Source of the DNA: Streptomyces marokkonensis
Lineage (GTDB): Bacteria > Actinomycetota > Actinomycetes > Streptomycetales > Streptomycetaceae
DNA length: 64,000 bases
Direction of reading: 5' to 3'
Assembly: GCF_008312835.1 (NCBI RefSeq)
Contig: NZ_VSKS01000024.1
Coordinates: forward strand, 1-64,000
Shown here: piece by piece, positions 1 through 8,597 of the stretch
How the letters are laid out: each line of letters opens with the position of its first letter
Numbering within the stretch: the stretch's first letter is position 1
The notes under the pieces: generated by a model
The model's database searches: none
Seen by the model: the letters and a program-made list of their open reading frames with translations, nothing else
Told to the model about the DNA's origin: nothing
Position numbers and translations under genes: made by a program

Positions 1-560
1 GCCTGAGTGACCGTCAGACAACAAGCCCGGCACCGGGCCGCAGCCGCCCACCAGCAGCCCGGCGGACCCCACGGCGCCGCACGATCGTCATACAGACCCC
101 ACCACACCCGGCGGCAGCCGGCCGTCCAACGCCACCGAGCCGCCCGCACCGACACGGACAAACTCACCGATCTGAACCCGAAGACCCGCCACCATGAGGC
201 GCCGCAGGACCCCGCGGAACAGGCAGCCATGCGACGGCTGGTCGAACAGCTCCGCCAGAAGAAGCAGGCGGGCACCCGGCTGCCGTACCAGCTCGGCCCC
301 ACGGGCCTCACCGCGGCCGGCACGCTCGTCCTGAGGGCCATCAACGGGCCCCTGGCCTGCCCCCGCGTTGTTGGTCCTCACCACTGCCTCCCGCAGCAGG
401 CTGGAGAGCAGGATCAGCGACCTGCAGGCGATGGCCGCCCAGCACCCGCTCGTCGCCGCGCTCGCCCGGGAGGCGCCGCTGGGAGCCGCCGTGCTCGAGG
501 ACCTCGAGCAGCACGGCCCCGCCCAAGCCGAATGTCGCTACCACGACCACGCTCAGCCTG
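1..560. other. No recognisable gene; possible coding debris
   Basis: Several long frames are open here, but none resembles a complete protein. On the + strand, around 180-350 and again around 370-490, two short stretches look amphipathic and protein-like (one contains RLVEQLRQKKQAG). They could be fragments of a gene beside the decayed integrase. I cannot assign a family. Confidence 0.3.
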
Positions 561-564
561 CCCA

Positions 565-990
565 CGCCCTGGCCCCGTGCGGAGGAGAGCTGGGCCCGGA
601 CGGTCTCCTCGCACACGTCCAGCGTCGCCGTCCCGGCCGACGCCCTGCGATCGGTGAGGAACAGCGGGCCGCAGGTACGGCGGGCGATCAGGCGGGGCAG
701 CCGCTGGGCGGTGCCGGACCGCCAGTGAATCCACTTTGTCGCCCCGCCCTTGGCGGTGATCTCCCCGCGCTTGTCCTGCGGGTAGAGATCTTCCACGTTC
801 AGACACAGGACCTCTTCGGCCCGCGCTGCCGACTCGTCGAGCATCTTCCATAACGTCTTCTCCCGCAGGGGCGACGTCCAGGCGGCACAGGGCGGCCATC
901 TGGTTCTCAGCCAGGACCTTGGTGCGGTGTGGGGGGTGCCGGGCGCCGCTCGATGCCGAACGTGGGATCGCCTTCGATCCAGCCCTGGCG
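565..990 (-). pseudogene. Tyrosine recombinase (phage/plasmid integrase) remnant
   Basis: The minus strand encodes pieces of the catalytic domain of an actinobacterial tyrosine recombinase, split over three frames. A segment with GWIEGDPTFGIE lies near 985, one with RTKVLAENQMAALCRLDVA near 930, and the core LWKMLDESAARAEEVLCLN lies at about 860-790. The conserved catalytic Arg of the family lies in the AARAEEVL motif. The C-terminal HxxR and Tyr boxes are absent. At least two frameshifts and truncation at both ends make it inactive. It probably marks an old integration event. Confidence 0.6.
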
Positions 991-1198
991 CTGGCCACAA
1001 GCCGATCGCCTTGCACGCCATGGACAACTCCCGGTTGACTTTTCCGGACTACGGAATTGATCACCGGGCGGTCGTCTTGAGCACCCAAGGCCGCGTTCGC
1101 CGAGTACTTGAGGCGGTTGTGCTTCTTGGTGACCTGTTTGAACAGGAGCTCGACGAGCACGCAGGTGAGCGGGTGTACGGAGGTCATGACACCGCAGT

Positions 1199-1223
1199 GG
1201 TTGCCCCTGACGCAGGGGCAACC
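1199..1223. repeat. Perfect 11-bp inverted repeat (hairpin)
   Basis: Two perfect 11-nt arms (GGTTGCCCCTG and its complement) flank a 3-nt loop, between the integrase debris and the hydrolase gene. There is no T-run on either side. It could be a factor-independent terminator shielding the downstream operon, or the tip of a lost mobile element. Confidence 0.6.
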
Positions 1224-1344
1224 TCCCAGCATGGTTGGCATGACTACACAATCCGATGCGACCAAGGTCGCCGGACTGCGGCAACGGACGATCACCGCGA
1301 TACCGAGCGACGGCGGGGAGCGGGCCGATGAAGACGACAGGACG

Positions 1345-2142
1345 ATGCGGCACTTCACGATCCACCACCACGGCGTCAGGATCCCGGTATCCCGCGGTGG
1401 CCGTGGACGACCGCTGGTCCTGTGTCCCGGACTGAACTCGACAGAGGCCGACCTGCACAAGCTGACCGCGCTCCTTCGACGCGACCACGACGTGGTGACC
1501 TTCGACCTCAGGGGCCATGGCCTCGCCTCGGCCGCTGACCGGTACTCTTTCGATGCGTTTCTGGGGGATCTCGTCGCCGTGCTGGCGGAGCTCGACTTGC
1601 CCACGGCACCTGTGTTCGTGGGCTACTCGCTGGGCGCGGACCTGGCAGTGCACTACGCCGCCGAGTTTCCTGACGCCGTCGCTGAGCTTGTTCTCATCGA
1701 CGGGGCGAACCCGCTGCCCGAACCATTCATCACCGAGGCCGACCTGGCGGAGTTCCGCGCAATGGCGGACGACCTGGCGACGCGCCAGGAGGCCGAGCTG
1801 GCCAAGGGCACCGCGCATCAGGTGTTGCTCACCGCGCAGAACATCCTCGACCTGAACCTCGAAATCGATGTGGTTCGCTCCGCGATCCTCGACCAGTACC
1901 GGAGGATCGACCACCCCATCCGCATGATCATGTCGACCTCCATAGCCGGCGACAGCACCGAAGGGCGTGCGCCGCGGCACAACCAACTCTGGCGTGGCGG
2001 CATCGAGCGACTCGTCCGCGAGCGGCCACACGTTCTGACGCACTGGCTCGACACCGACCACAGGTTGGTCTTCACCCACGCCCCGGAAATTGCGGAGATC
2101 ATCCGGAGCGCACACCACCCAGCTGGCAAGCCCACTTGTTAA
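1345..2142 (+). CDS. Alpha/beta hydrolase
   Basis: 265-residue alpha/beta-hydrolase-fold protein. Oxyanion region LVLCPGLNSTEADL lies near the N-terminus, nucleophile elbow GYSLGA (Gly-x-Ser-x-Gly) near residue 95, and a C-terminal DTDHRLVFTHAPE segment supplies a candidate catalytic His. I chose the ATG at 1345, preceded by AGGA, because upstream residues in the same frame do not look like hydrolase sequence. The MerR gene begins 22 nt downstream, so the two are probably co-transcribed and the hydrolase may be a target of that regulator. Substrate unknown; the family includes esterases, lactonases and haloperoxidase-like enzymes. Confidence 0.85.
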   Translation: MRHFTIHHHGVRIPVSRGGRGRPLVLCPGLNSTEADLHKLTALLRRDHDVVTFDLRGHGLASAADRYSFDAFLGDLVAVLAELDLPTAPVFVGYSLGADLAVHYAAEFPDAVAELVLIDGANPLPEPFITEADLAEFRAMADDLATRQEAELAKGTAHQVLLTAQNILDLNLEIDVVRSAILDQYRRIDHPIRMIMSTSIAGDSTEGRAPRHNQLWRGGIERLVRERPHVLTHWLDTDHRLVFTHAPEIAEIIRSAHHPAGKPTC

Positions 2143-2149
2143 GCGCTTC

Positions 2150-2165
2150 TAGGAGACTGGTCCTA
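2150..2165. promoter_or_regulatory. Inverted repeat over the RBS and start of the MerR gene
   Basis: TAGGA-N6-TCCTA covers the AGGAG ribosome-binding site and reaches the A of the ATG at 2165. It could be an operator for the encoded MerR protein or a small hairpin limiting translation initiation. The arms are only 5 bp, so chance is possible. Confidence 0.3.
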
Positions 2166-3058
2166 TGCTGACCATCGGCGAACTGGCATCGTACTCCGGA
2201 GTGACGGTGCGCGCGGTTAGGCACTACCACGCCAAGGGACTGCTGCCGGAGCCGGAGCGGGACCACTCCGGCTATCGGAGGTACGACGCCAGCGCTGTGG
2301 TCGAGCTGATCAAGATCCGGACCCTTGCCGAGGCCGGAGTTCCGCTGGCGCATGTGCGGGAGCTGCTGCAGGCCGACGAGGAGGAGTTCGCCACGGCGGT
2401 CGCGGACATCGACAAGCGGCTGCGGGCGGAGATCAGGGAGCGGCAGCGGCACCGGGAGCGGATCGCCGGCCTTGCCGCCGGTGACCACCTGGCGCTGCCC
2501 TCGGAGGTGGTCGGGTATCTCGACCGGCTGCGGGCGCTTGGGGTCGACGAGCGGATCGTCCAGGTCGAACGCGACGGCTGGATCCCGCTGGTCGCGCACT
2601 CACCCGAGCGAGTCCCGGAGTGGATGGCACGCAAGCGGGAACAGATCGCCGACCCGCAGCTCATCGGCTTCTACCTCACGCTGGGCCAGGCACTCGACCG
2701 CACCGACGACGACCCCCGACTGGTCGAGCTGGCCGACAAACTGGCCGCCTACATCACGCAAATGGCCGACGAGCACGGCGAGGAATACATCGACGACACC
2801 GACATCGAGCCACCTCTCGTCAAACTGATGGACACCCTGGCGTTCAACAGAGTGCCGCCTGCCCGTCGGCTGATCGAGTTGCTCCAAAAGCGAGGCTGGA
2901 CCGGCTGGACCAAGCTGGAGCGCGTGGACTCCACAGGCGGTGTGGCCGGACAGCACCCTGCGGTGTGTCATCGGTCGGGTGTCGGAGGCCAGGGTGGACG
3001 CGAGTCCCCCCGAGTGGGTCGTTCGGACGGGATCGTGCCGGGCACCGGCATCGCATGA
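2165..3058 (+). CDS. MerR-family transcriptional regulator
   Basis: 297 residues. An N-terminal winged HTH of MerR type occupies residues 1-70: IGELASYSGVTVRAVRHYH, then the SGYRRYD wing. A coiled dimerisation helix follows at about 80-110 (LRAEIRERQRHRERIAG) and an effector domain with repeated acidic-aromatic stretches extends to about residue 255. The last 40 residues are Gly/Arg-rich and unlike the family, so the 3' end may be altered. AGGAG precedes the ATG. It follows the hydrolase gene by 22 nt and overlaps the truncated VOC gene by 4 nt, which implies one transcript. Confidence 0.85.
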   Translation: MLTIGELASYSGVTVRAVRHYHAKGLLPEPERDHSGYRRYDASAVVELIKIRTLAEAGVPLAHVRELLQADEEEFATAVADIDKRLRAEIRERQRHRERIAGLAAGDHLALPSEVVGYLDRLRALGVDERIVQVERDGWIPLVAHSPERVPEWMARKREQIADPQLIGFYLTLGQALDRTDDDPRLVELADKLAAYITQMADEHGEEYIDDTDIEPPLVKLMDTLAFNRVPPARRLIELLQKRGWTGWTKLERVDSTGGVAGQHPAVCHRSGVGGQGGRESPRVGRSDGIVPGTGIA

Positions 3059-3357
3059 CCACTGATGCAAGCCGCCTCCGGCTGGTGCAGACCGTGCTCG
3101 ACAGCACCGGTGTCTGCCGACCGGCCGAGTTCTACCACTCCCTGCCGGGCCTCGACTACGCCGAGGGGGACGATTGGATGGCTGTGCCTAAAGCGCTCCG
3201 CAGTGAACGCGCGCTTACCGACCGCGGTCCCCATCGTGGCCGATGGGGCGCCGGTGGAGTGGGGACCTGCGTCGGTGCGGCGTGCCGCGGTTTCCCACGA
3301 AATCCGGTGGAGTCTCAGCGGCCGGAAGTGGTTGGGTCCTGCTCAATGCTTCGCTGA
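3055..3357 (+). pseudogene. Truncated VOC (glyoxalase/bleomycin-resistance-like) protein
   Basis: The ATG at 3055 overlaps the MerR stop as ATGA. The first 45 residues match the start of VOC proteins: RLRLVQTVLDSTGVC, then AEFYHSLPGLDYAEGDDWM. After about 3190 the frame turns into Arg/Gly-rich sequence without VOC features, and the second beta-alpha-beta-beta-beta unit and metal ligands are missing. It is probably a truncated third gene of the hydrolase-MerR operon. Confidence 0.6.
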
Positions 3358-3442
3358 CACGGCCCGGCACAGTGCGAGGCGCAAGGTCCGAATCGCAGGC
3401 GCAGTCTAGCCCGCGTGTCGTCGAGTGATGGAGGTTATCGCG

Positions 3443-4231
3443 GTGGCTGGTTATGGGGCGCTGTCCGACGTATACGAGTGGCTGATCGGGGACGACAGGT
3501 TGACCCCCGCCAAGGCAGCCGCGGTTTACTACAGCGATGTCGTGGGCTCTCTGCCGCCCAACGCGCGCGTCCTCGACTGCGCGTGTGGAACCGGCCAGCT
3601 CGCCGTCGGTCTCGCGAGTCTTGGCCTTGACGTGGTCGCCGCAGACGCCAGCAGCGGGATGGTTCGCCGGACCGAGAAGGCCGCCGATGAGCAGGGGGTC
3701 TCGCTTCGAGCCCTCCGCGCGAGCTGGGACGAGCTGCCCGACCACCTGGAGGACTCCACGTTCGATCTGGTGTTCTGCGTCGGCAACTCGCTCGGGCACG
3801 CCGAGGGCGCAGCCGGGCGCCTGACCGCACTGGAAGCGATGTCGCGGCTGCTGAATCCGGGCGGACGCCTCGTGCTCACGTCACGCAACTGGGAGCTCGT
3901 GCGCTCCGCCGGCTCACGGGTAGACGTCCGCGATCGACTCATCCGCCGCAACGACCGCGAGGCGGTCGTCAGCTACTACTGGCAGATCGAGCAGCGCTGG
4001 GAGCAGGAACACTTCCTCGAAATCGTGGTCGCCCAGATCGAGCCGGATGGGGCAGTACGAGCCTGCTCGGAGCGGTTGTCCATCTGGCCCTACCGGTACG
4101 AGGACCTCGTGGCGCAGTTGCGGAGCGTCGGGCTCACAGTGCAGTCCACCACCTTCGACCCCGAGAGCGATGGATACCTGGTGGTGGCCAGCCGCGACCA
4201 GGCGCGAGGCACGTCTGAGCCGGCGCGCTGA
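3443..4231 (+). CDS. Class I SAM-dependent methyltransferase
   Basis: 262 residues. SAM-binding motif I reads RVLDCACGTGQLAVGL (about residue 45) and the acidic motif II is VVAADASSGM. FDLVFCVGNSLGHA and the post-motif LLNPGGRLVLTSRNWE follow as in class I methyltransferases. A GTG at 3425 and an ATG at 3428 are in frame, but a strong GGAGG at 3430-3434 points to the GTG at 3443. The C-terminal half, with tyrosine- and tryptophan-rich strands, resembles small-molecule methyltransferases. Substrate unknown. No close operon partner. Confidence 0.85.
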   Translation: MAGYGALSDVYEWLIGDDRLTPAKAAAVYYSDVVGSLPPNARVLDCACGTGQLAVGLASLGLDVVAADASSGMVRRTEKAADEQGVSLRALRASWDELPDHLEDSTFDLVFCVGNSLGHAEGAAGRLTALEAMSRLLNPGGRLVLTSRNWELVRSAGSRVDVRDRLIRRNDREAVVSYYWQIEQRWEQEHFLEIVVAQIEPDGAVRACSERLSIWPYRYEDLVAQLRSVGLTVQSTTFDPESDGYLVVASRDQARGTSEPAR

Positions 4232-4369
4232 TCCACCTTTCGTCGTTGTCGTTGCCGACCTGCCGGCTCGCGACCGCCTGCAGCCCGTCCTCACCTTGCA
4301 TCTGACCTGCTCAAGCGGAGGTTGGAAACAGCTCACGGACTGCCTCGCCGTCAGCTCACATCAGTAGCT

Positions 4370-4560
4370 GGGGAACTACCTGAACTTCCGCCTGGGGAAT
4401 TTCGCGATCGTCCACACCGCCTTCCGGGCCGCCCGGGCCCGACCGGGGCAGTGGGCGCAGTATGGCCCGTCATCAGGCGCTCGCTCGGCGAGGCCGACCG
4501 AAGCGGTGGCACAGGTGGTGCAACGGCCGTCGCCGTCGGGGCGGGCGCGGCCGGGGGGCA
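4370..4560 (+). other. Possible fragment of an unidentified small protein
   Basis: One + frame beginning around AAC at 4372 reads NYLNFRLGNFAIVHTAFRAA and looks protein-like for about 40 codons before running into the IS256 fragment. No start codon or family could be assigned; treat it as debris. Confidence 0.2.
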
Positions 4561-4572
4561 GGAGCGGCAGGA

Positions 4573-4956
4573 TGGCCAGCCCACAAGGAGCAGGCCCGCA
4601 AAGCCGTCGCCATATTCGCCAAGCGGTCCAACGCGAAGTACCCCGAGGCGGTCAAGAAGATCGTGGACGTTGAGGACGAGCTGCTGGCGTTCTACGACTT
4701 CCCCGCCGAGCACTGGATCCACCTGCGGACCACGAATCCCATCGAGTCGACTTTCGCCACCGTGCGGCTGCGGACCAAGGTGACCGAGGGTGCCGGCAGC
4801 CGGGCCGCTGGGCTGGCGATGGTCTTCAAGCTGGTCGAGTCCGCCCAGGCCCGCTGGCGGGCTGTGAACGCACCCCACCTCGTCGCTCTGGTCCGTGCCG
4901 GGGCCCGCTTCGACCGCGGCCACCTCGTCGAACGCCCCGAGACCCTCTCGGCGTGA
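4573..4956 (+). mobile_element. IS256-family transposase, C-terminal remnant
   Basis: About 128 residues of the C-terminal end of a mutator-type (IS256) transposase. The diagnostic stretch HLRTTNPIESTFATVRLR, followed by GAGSRAAGLAMVFKL, is typical of the family around the catalytic Glu. The N-terminal DNA-binding domain and the first two catalytic Asp residues are absent and no terminal repeats were found. It is a dead fragment between the methyltransferase and the GNAT gene. Confidence 0.8.
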
Positions 4957-4991
4957 GCGGCCTCAGCCGATCCGCAGAAGCCGGGAGGGTT

Positions 4992-5558
4992 TCAGGCACT
5001 CGTGCGCCGTATGTGCCGGTGGCCATCGCGGGGGAAGGCGGGCGGCGCTGCGGGCAGGATGGTGTCGAAGTCGTAGTGGCTCTTCTGCGCAACCCGGCAC
5101 GATGCCAGGTTGTCCACCTGGTGGAGGAGTTCGAGACGCTCCAGCCCGTCGGCTTCGAAGGTCTCGAAGGCCCAGCTGGTGAGTGCCTCCAGAGCGCGGG
5201 GGGCCACTCCCCGCCCGCGAGCGTGCGCCGCGGTCCAGTAGCCCACCTCCGCCACCGGTTTGCCGGAGGTGACCTCCTTGAGGACGACGTTGCCCACCAA
5301 CTGTTCGCGAAATGCACCGGGTTGTGCCTCAAGGACGGCGAAGCAGAACCGGTCCCCCGCTGCCCAGCCCCGCTGCTGAGCCTGCACCCACCGTGCCCCG
5401 TCAGCATCGTTGTCCACGACAGAGCTCGCCCACCGGCGCAGTGCGGGATCCCGGCTCACCTCGACCAATGCGGCAACGTCCTCCATGCGCCAGGGGCGAA
5501 GAACGAGAGCGGGAGAGACCGGCGACCCGGCCACCTGAAGTACGACCGGGGCACTCAT
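4992..5558 (-). CDS. GNAT family N-acetyltransferase (RimJ/RimL-like)
   Basis: 188 residues. The GNAT fold is visible as LVLRPWRMEDVAALVEVSRD at the N-terminus, LVGNVVLKEV (beta 4), the acetyl-CoA P-loop region with RGRGVAPRALEALTSWAFE, and a C-terminal SCRVAQKSHYDFDTILP. This matches RimJ/RimL-type acetyltransferases over the full length. The open frame extends to 5672, but conservation starts at MSAPVVLQVAGS, so I use the ATG at 5558 despite a weak Shine-Dalgarno. It follows the MerR gene at 75 nt in the same direction. Acceptor substrate unknown. Confidence 0.8.
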   Translation of the reverse strand: MSAPVVLQVAGSPVSPALVLRPWRMEDVAALVEVSRDPALRRWASSVVDNDADGARWVQAQQRGWAAGDRFCFAVLEAQPGAFREQLVGNVVLKEVTSGKPVAEVGYWTAAHARGRGVAPRALEALTSWAFETFEADGLERLELLHQVDNLASCRVAQKSHYDFDTILPAAPPAFPRDGHRHIRRTSA

Positions 5559-5632
5559 CAACCGATCATATGCGGCGGCGTTTTCACCCGACGCCAGCCA
5601 CGTCCGCCCCATGCCGCCTTGCGACCGCCCCA

Positions 5633-6571
5633 TCATTGCTGTGTCCGGACGCGCAGAGCCTGGACGGCCCAATCGAACACCGGAGCCAGACTCTCCGGGG
5701 CCGGCCAGCCGTTGACCACTGCGAGCAGCTGGAGGTACCGCTCCCTGCGGGGGTCATTCACGCTCTCCAGCCGAATCGCCAGCCGATGGCGAAGCTCGAC
5801 GTCGTCGCGGCGGCCGAGGATGTGCGCGCAGGGCGCCGTGAACGCCGCGACGATCGGATCGGCCTGGGGCGAGGCCGGGTCGATGCCGGCGGTCACGGCC
5901 GGGCCGACCTGGTCACGGACGACTGCGGCAATGTCGCGGCGCGGGCCCATCATGTCGCTTCGGGCCTGCTCGGCTGCCTGATCCTCGGCCATCCGCCGCA
6001 CGACGGCGCGGAAACCCGGGTCCAGGGACATTTTGGCCAACTCCACCCACGCCTGGACCTGCTCCGTCTCCGGGTTGTCGGGCAACTCGGGGGTCATCGA
6101 GCGCATCACCCCCGCGAATGCGGGGGCGGCGTCAAGACCGCCGAAGACGGCGTTGAGGAAATCGCCGATCAGACGTCGGCGTTCGTCCTCGGAAAGTTGG
6201 GCCAGCCGGTGCATGAGTTCCGTCTCCTCAAGTGTGGACCCGCGCTCGGCCACCGCCGTCAGCACCGCGCGCCGTAGGCGCAGGACGCGGATCTGCACTG
6301 CCAGTGCTTCGGCGTGCGCCGCGGCGACCTCGGGAAGCGAGAGCTCGCGGTCCACGACCTTGCGGATCGTGGGCAGGTCCAGCCCCAGCTCGCGCAGGGT
6401 CCGCACGAGGTCCAGGCGTGTGACGGCATCGATGTTGTACAGGCGGTAGCCGGCCGGGCTGCGGTCCGTCGGCGCCACGATTCCGCGATCAGAGTAGAAC
6501 CGAATGGTCTTGACCGTGAGACCGGTCCGTCGAGCGAGCTCGCCGATCGAGTAGAGCGTGTCGCCGTCCAT
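5633..6571 (-). CDS. MerR-family transcriptional regulator
   Basis: 312 residues. MerR HTH at residues 5-75: YSIGELARRTGLTVKTIRFY, wing PAGYRLYN, then LRELGLDLPTIRKVVDRE. A long effector-binding region follows, of the size seen in MerR proteins with a TipAS-like or other C-terminal domain, though I recognise no ligand motif. The ATG at 6571 lies only 14 nt from a dyad of MerR type, which suggests autoregulation. The divergent neighbour is a broken NAD(P)-dependent oxidoreductase, plausibly its former target. The GNAT gene downstream may be co-transcribed. Confidence 0.85.
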   Translation of the reverse strand: MDGDTLYSIGELARRTGLTVKTIRFYSDRGIVAPTDRSPAGYRLYNIDAVTRLDLVRTLRELGLDLPTIRKVVDRELSLPEVAAAHAEALAVQIRVLRLRRAVLTAVAERGSTLEETELMHRLAQLSEDERRRLIGDFLNAVFGGLDAAPAFAGVMRSMTPELPDNPETEQVQAWVELAKMSLDPGFRAVVRRMAEDQAAEQARSDMMGPRRDIAAVVRDQVGPAVTAGIDPASPQADPIVAAFTAPCAHILGRRDDVELRHRLAIRLESVNDPRRERYLQLLAVVNGWPAPESLAPVFDWAVQALRVRTQQ

Positions 6572-6585
6572 GCCCCCACCTTTGT

Positions 6586-6604
6586 GTCTCCCCCTACTGG
6601 AGAC
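6586..6604 (-). promoter_or_regulatory. MerR-type operator dyad upstream of the MerR gene
   Basis: GTCTCC-N7-GGAGAC is a perfect 6-bp dyad. It matches the layout of MerR operators, where the repeat occupies an elongated promoter spacer. It sits 14 bp upstream of the regulator start on the minus strand and between it and the divergent oxidoreductase remnant. Confidence 0.6.
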
Positions 6605-6663
6605 TCAAGTCCCTTCGCCTGCCAGCAGGCAACCACTCCTCACCCACAAGTCTTGACAATTCC

Positions 6664-7012
6664 TCGGCAATTCGACGTGGTCCTGGACACCGTGGGCACC
6701 GACCTGCGGGCTTTCAGGCGTCTACTGAATCCGGGCGGGCGCATGGTCACCGTCACCGTTGATGTGAAACGGCCCGCTGTGTCACTCGGTTACCTCGCGG
6801 CCAGCACGGTCCACGGACCGGGGGCGGGTGCGCTTCTTCAGCGGCAACCCCACGCGGGCGCACTTCGACGACCTCTCCCGTCATGTGGTCGAGGGCAGGC
6901 CGGGCCCCGCAGTGGATACGGTCTTCCCCCTGGAGAAGACAGCAGCGGCACATCAGGCACTGGAGAAGGGCGGCGTCCAGGGCAAGTACGTGGTCGAGGT
7001 CGCGCAGGGGCC
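6664..7012 (+). pseudogene. Zinc-type alcohol dehydrogenase/quinone oxidoreductase remnant
   Basis: The C-terminal part of a medium-chain NAD(P)-dependent reductase is split over two frames. FDVVLDTVGTDLRAFRRLLN followed by PGGRMVTVTVD lies up to about 6820, then VRFFSGNPTRAHFDDL and FPLEKTAAAHQALEKG with GKYVVEV in another frame to about 7010. The last motif is the family C-terminus. The catalytic N-terminal domain is missing. A frameshift plus 5' truncation make it nonfunctional. Confidence 0.7.
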
Positions 7013-7039
7013 CTGGCAAGGTGTTGATCACAGCCACTT

Positions 7040-7225
7040 GTCGAGCTTGAAGCCGCCCGGCGCCTCGGCCAGTCGGCGCTGGTGGATGTCGAGGGGGCCT
7101 CCACGACGACATGAAAGCCGGGGTTCAGGGCGTAACGGCCCAGCTCACCGACCAGATGCTCGATGAGCACGTCGACGAACGGGCCGGTGCGCAGCGTCGA
7201 CCGGATCCAGTCGAGCCGTATCCGC
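7040..7225 (-). pseudogene. Unidentified frameshifted gene remnant
   Basis: The minus strand reads LDWIRSTLRTGPFVDVLIEH and then ELGRYALNPGFHVVVE. One frame over it continues as PLDIHQRRLAEAPGGFKLDK before a stop near 7027. Both parts look like genuine protein, so this appears to be one gene with a single frameshift and a lost N-terminus. I do not recognise the family. Confidence 0.35.
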
Positions 7226-7371
7226 CACCGCGCTGCTCAGAGACAGAGCCTCCGACGGGCTTCGCGAGGCCTTGTCCGGCCTCACATCAGTCCCCGGTCT
7301 CAAGCTGGCTCACACCGCTCTCCCCCGGGCCGCACAAGCCATCTGATGGCGTCGAAACGAGGCCGTATTCG

Positions 7372-8511
7372 TCAGCCGGCCCGAAGACCGACCGCCAGCG
7401 TCAGTTCAAGGACCCGGTGGGGCGATGCGAGGTCCGGAAACAGCTCCCGCAGTTGCGACATCCGGTACCGGACTGTCTGGGGATGGACGAACAACGCCGC
7501 CGCTACCTCCTCCCGTCTGCCCTGGTGCAGCAGCCACGCCCGCAGCGTCTCCTCCAGCCGCCGTGCGGTCGCGACAGGCAAGGTCCGCAGCGGTGCGAGG
7601 GCTCGGGCACGCAGGTCTGCGAACGCGTCCTCGTCGGCGCTCAGCACCAGCTCGGGCAGGTGGTCCTCGGTGTCACGAATATCGGAGGAGAGGGAGCGCG
7701 CGCGTACGGCGCGCGCGTACGAGGCGGACGCACGAGTCCAAGGCCGGGCCGGACCGACCACGGCGGAGCGGTCGGTCAACTGCCTCAAGAGATGTGATCG
7801 GTCCGCGTCGGGGACGAGCAGCACACCGGTGGCGTCGGGCAGATCGTCGAGGACGAGGGTGCTCGAGTCGAGTGCGCGGTAGGCAGGCCGGGCCTGGGCG
7901 GCGGGCAGCAGGACCGCGGTCAACGAAACCGGAGGCTGCCACCCGGCCCGTTGGACAGAGGCCAGCAGCACGTCCGGGCTCGCCCCCGCGAGGAGGTCGC
8001 GGGCCAGGTGTTCCAGGTGGCGCTCCTGGTCCCTGCCCCGGGCGGCCAGTTCGTCGGCGTGGCCCGCGGCACTCGCGGCGGAGAGCTCGTCGATGTAGGC
8101 GAAGGTCAGCTCGGCGAACTTGGCGACCTCGGCAGCGGGCAGCCCTGCGGGTACGGCACCCGCTGCCAGGCAACGCCAGGCCACGCGGGCGCCGACGCGG
8201 TAGGCGCTCAGCAGGGCATCCATCGAACGGCCGTCGCGCACCTCGCCGCGGCCCAGCTCGTAGGCTGCGTCACCACCGTCGCCGCCTGTGGCGTTGCCGC
8301 TCGCGAGGTCCAGGTAATGCCCCAGGGCGGTGCGGACGGCTCGGCGGATGGTGGCGCCCATGTGGCCCGAGAGGGCGTTGGCGTAGGAAGGGACCTCGTC
8401 GATGATCGCCTGCACGACCTCGTCGGCGGTGGTCTTCAGTGCGGCCCGAAGTGCGGTGACCGTCGTCTCATCGAGGGCCAGTTCGCCGGCCCTCCGGATT
8501 GCATGACTCAC
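7372..8511 (-). CDS. PucR/CdaR-family transcriptional regulator
   Basis: About 379 residues. The C-terminal 60 residues form the PucR-type HTH: LEETLRAWLLHQGRREEVAA, LFVHPQTVRYRMSQLRELFP, then LELTLAVGLRAG. The N-terminal half is all-alpha, and the middle, with LTAVLLPAAQ, resembles the GGDEF-like region of this family. I prefer the GTG at 8511, with AGGGA upstream, over the TTG at 8532. The gene is divergent from a reductase-desaturase pair, and the short shared intergenic region holds an inverted repeat. It is therefore the likely regulator of that pair. Confidence 0.85.
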   Translation of the reverse strand: MSHAIRRAGELALDETTVTALRAALKTTADEVVQAIIDEVPSYANALSGHMGATIRRAVRTALGHYLDLASGNATGGDGGDAAYELGRGEVRDGRSMDALLSAYRVGARVAWRCLAAGAVPAGLPAAEVAKFAELTFAYIDELSAASAAGHADELAARGRDQERHLEHLARDLLAGASPDVLLASVQRAGWQPPVSLTAVLLPAAQARPAYRALDSSTLVLDDLPDATGVLLVPDADRSHLLRQLTDRSAVVGPARPWTRASASYARAVRARSLSSDIRDTEDHLPELVLSADEDAFADLRARALAPLRTLPVATARRLEETLRAWLLHQGRREEVAAALFVHPQTVRYRMSQLRELFPDLASPHRVLELTLAVGLRAG

Positions 8512-8551
8512 GTTTCTGTTCCCTGCGAACAATCCAGCCGATCAGATTTAC

Positions 8552-8567
8552 GTCCTGCGGTCAGGAC
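8552..8567. promoter_or_regulatory. Inverted repeat in the divergent PucR/reductase promoter
   Basis: GTCCTG-N4-CAGGAC is a perfect 6-bp dyad centred in the intergenic region and flanked by two TTTACG direct repeats. It is a good candidate operator for the divergent PucR protein. Confidence 0.45.
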
Positions 8568-8597
8568 TTTACGCCTTGAGGCCAGCAAGCTGGAGTC

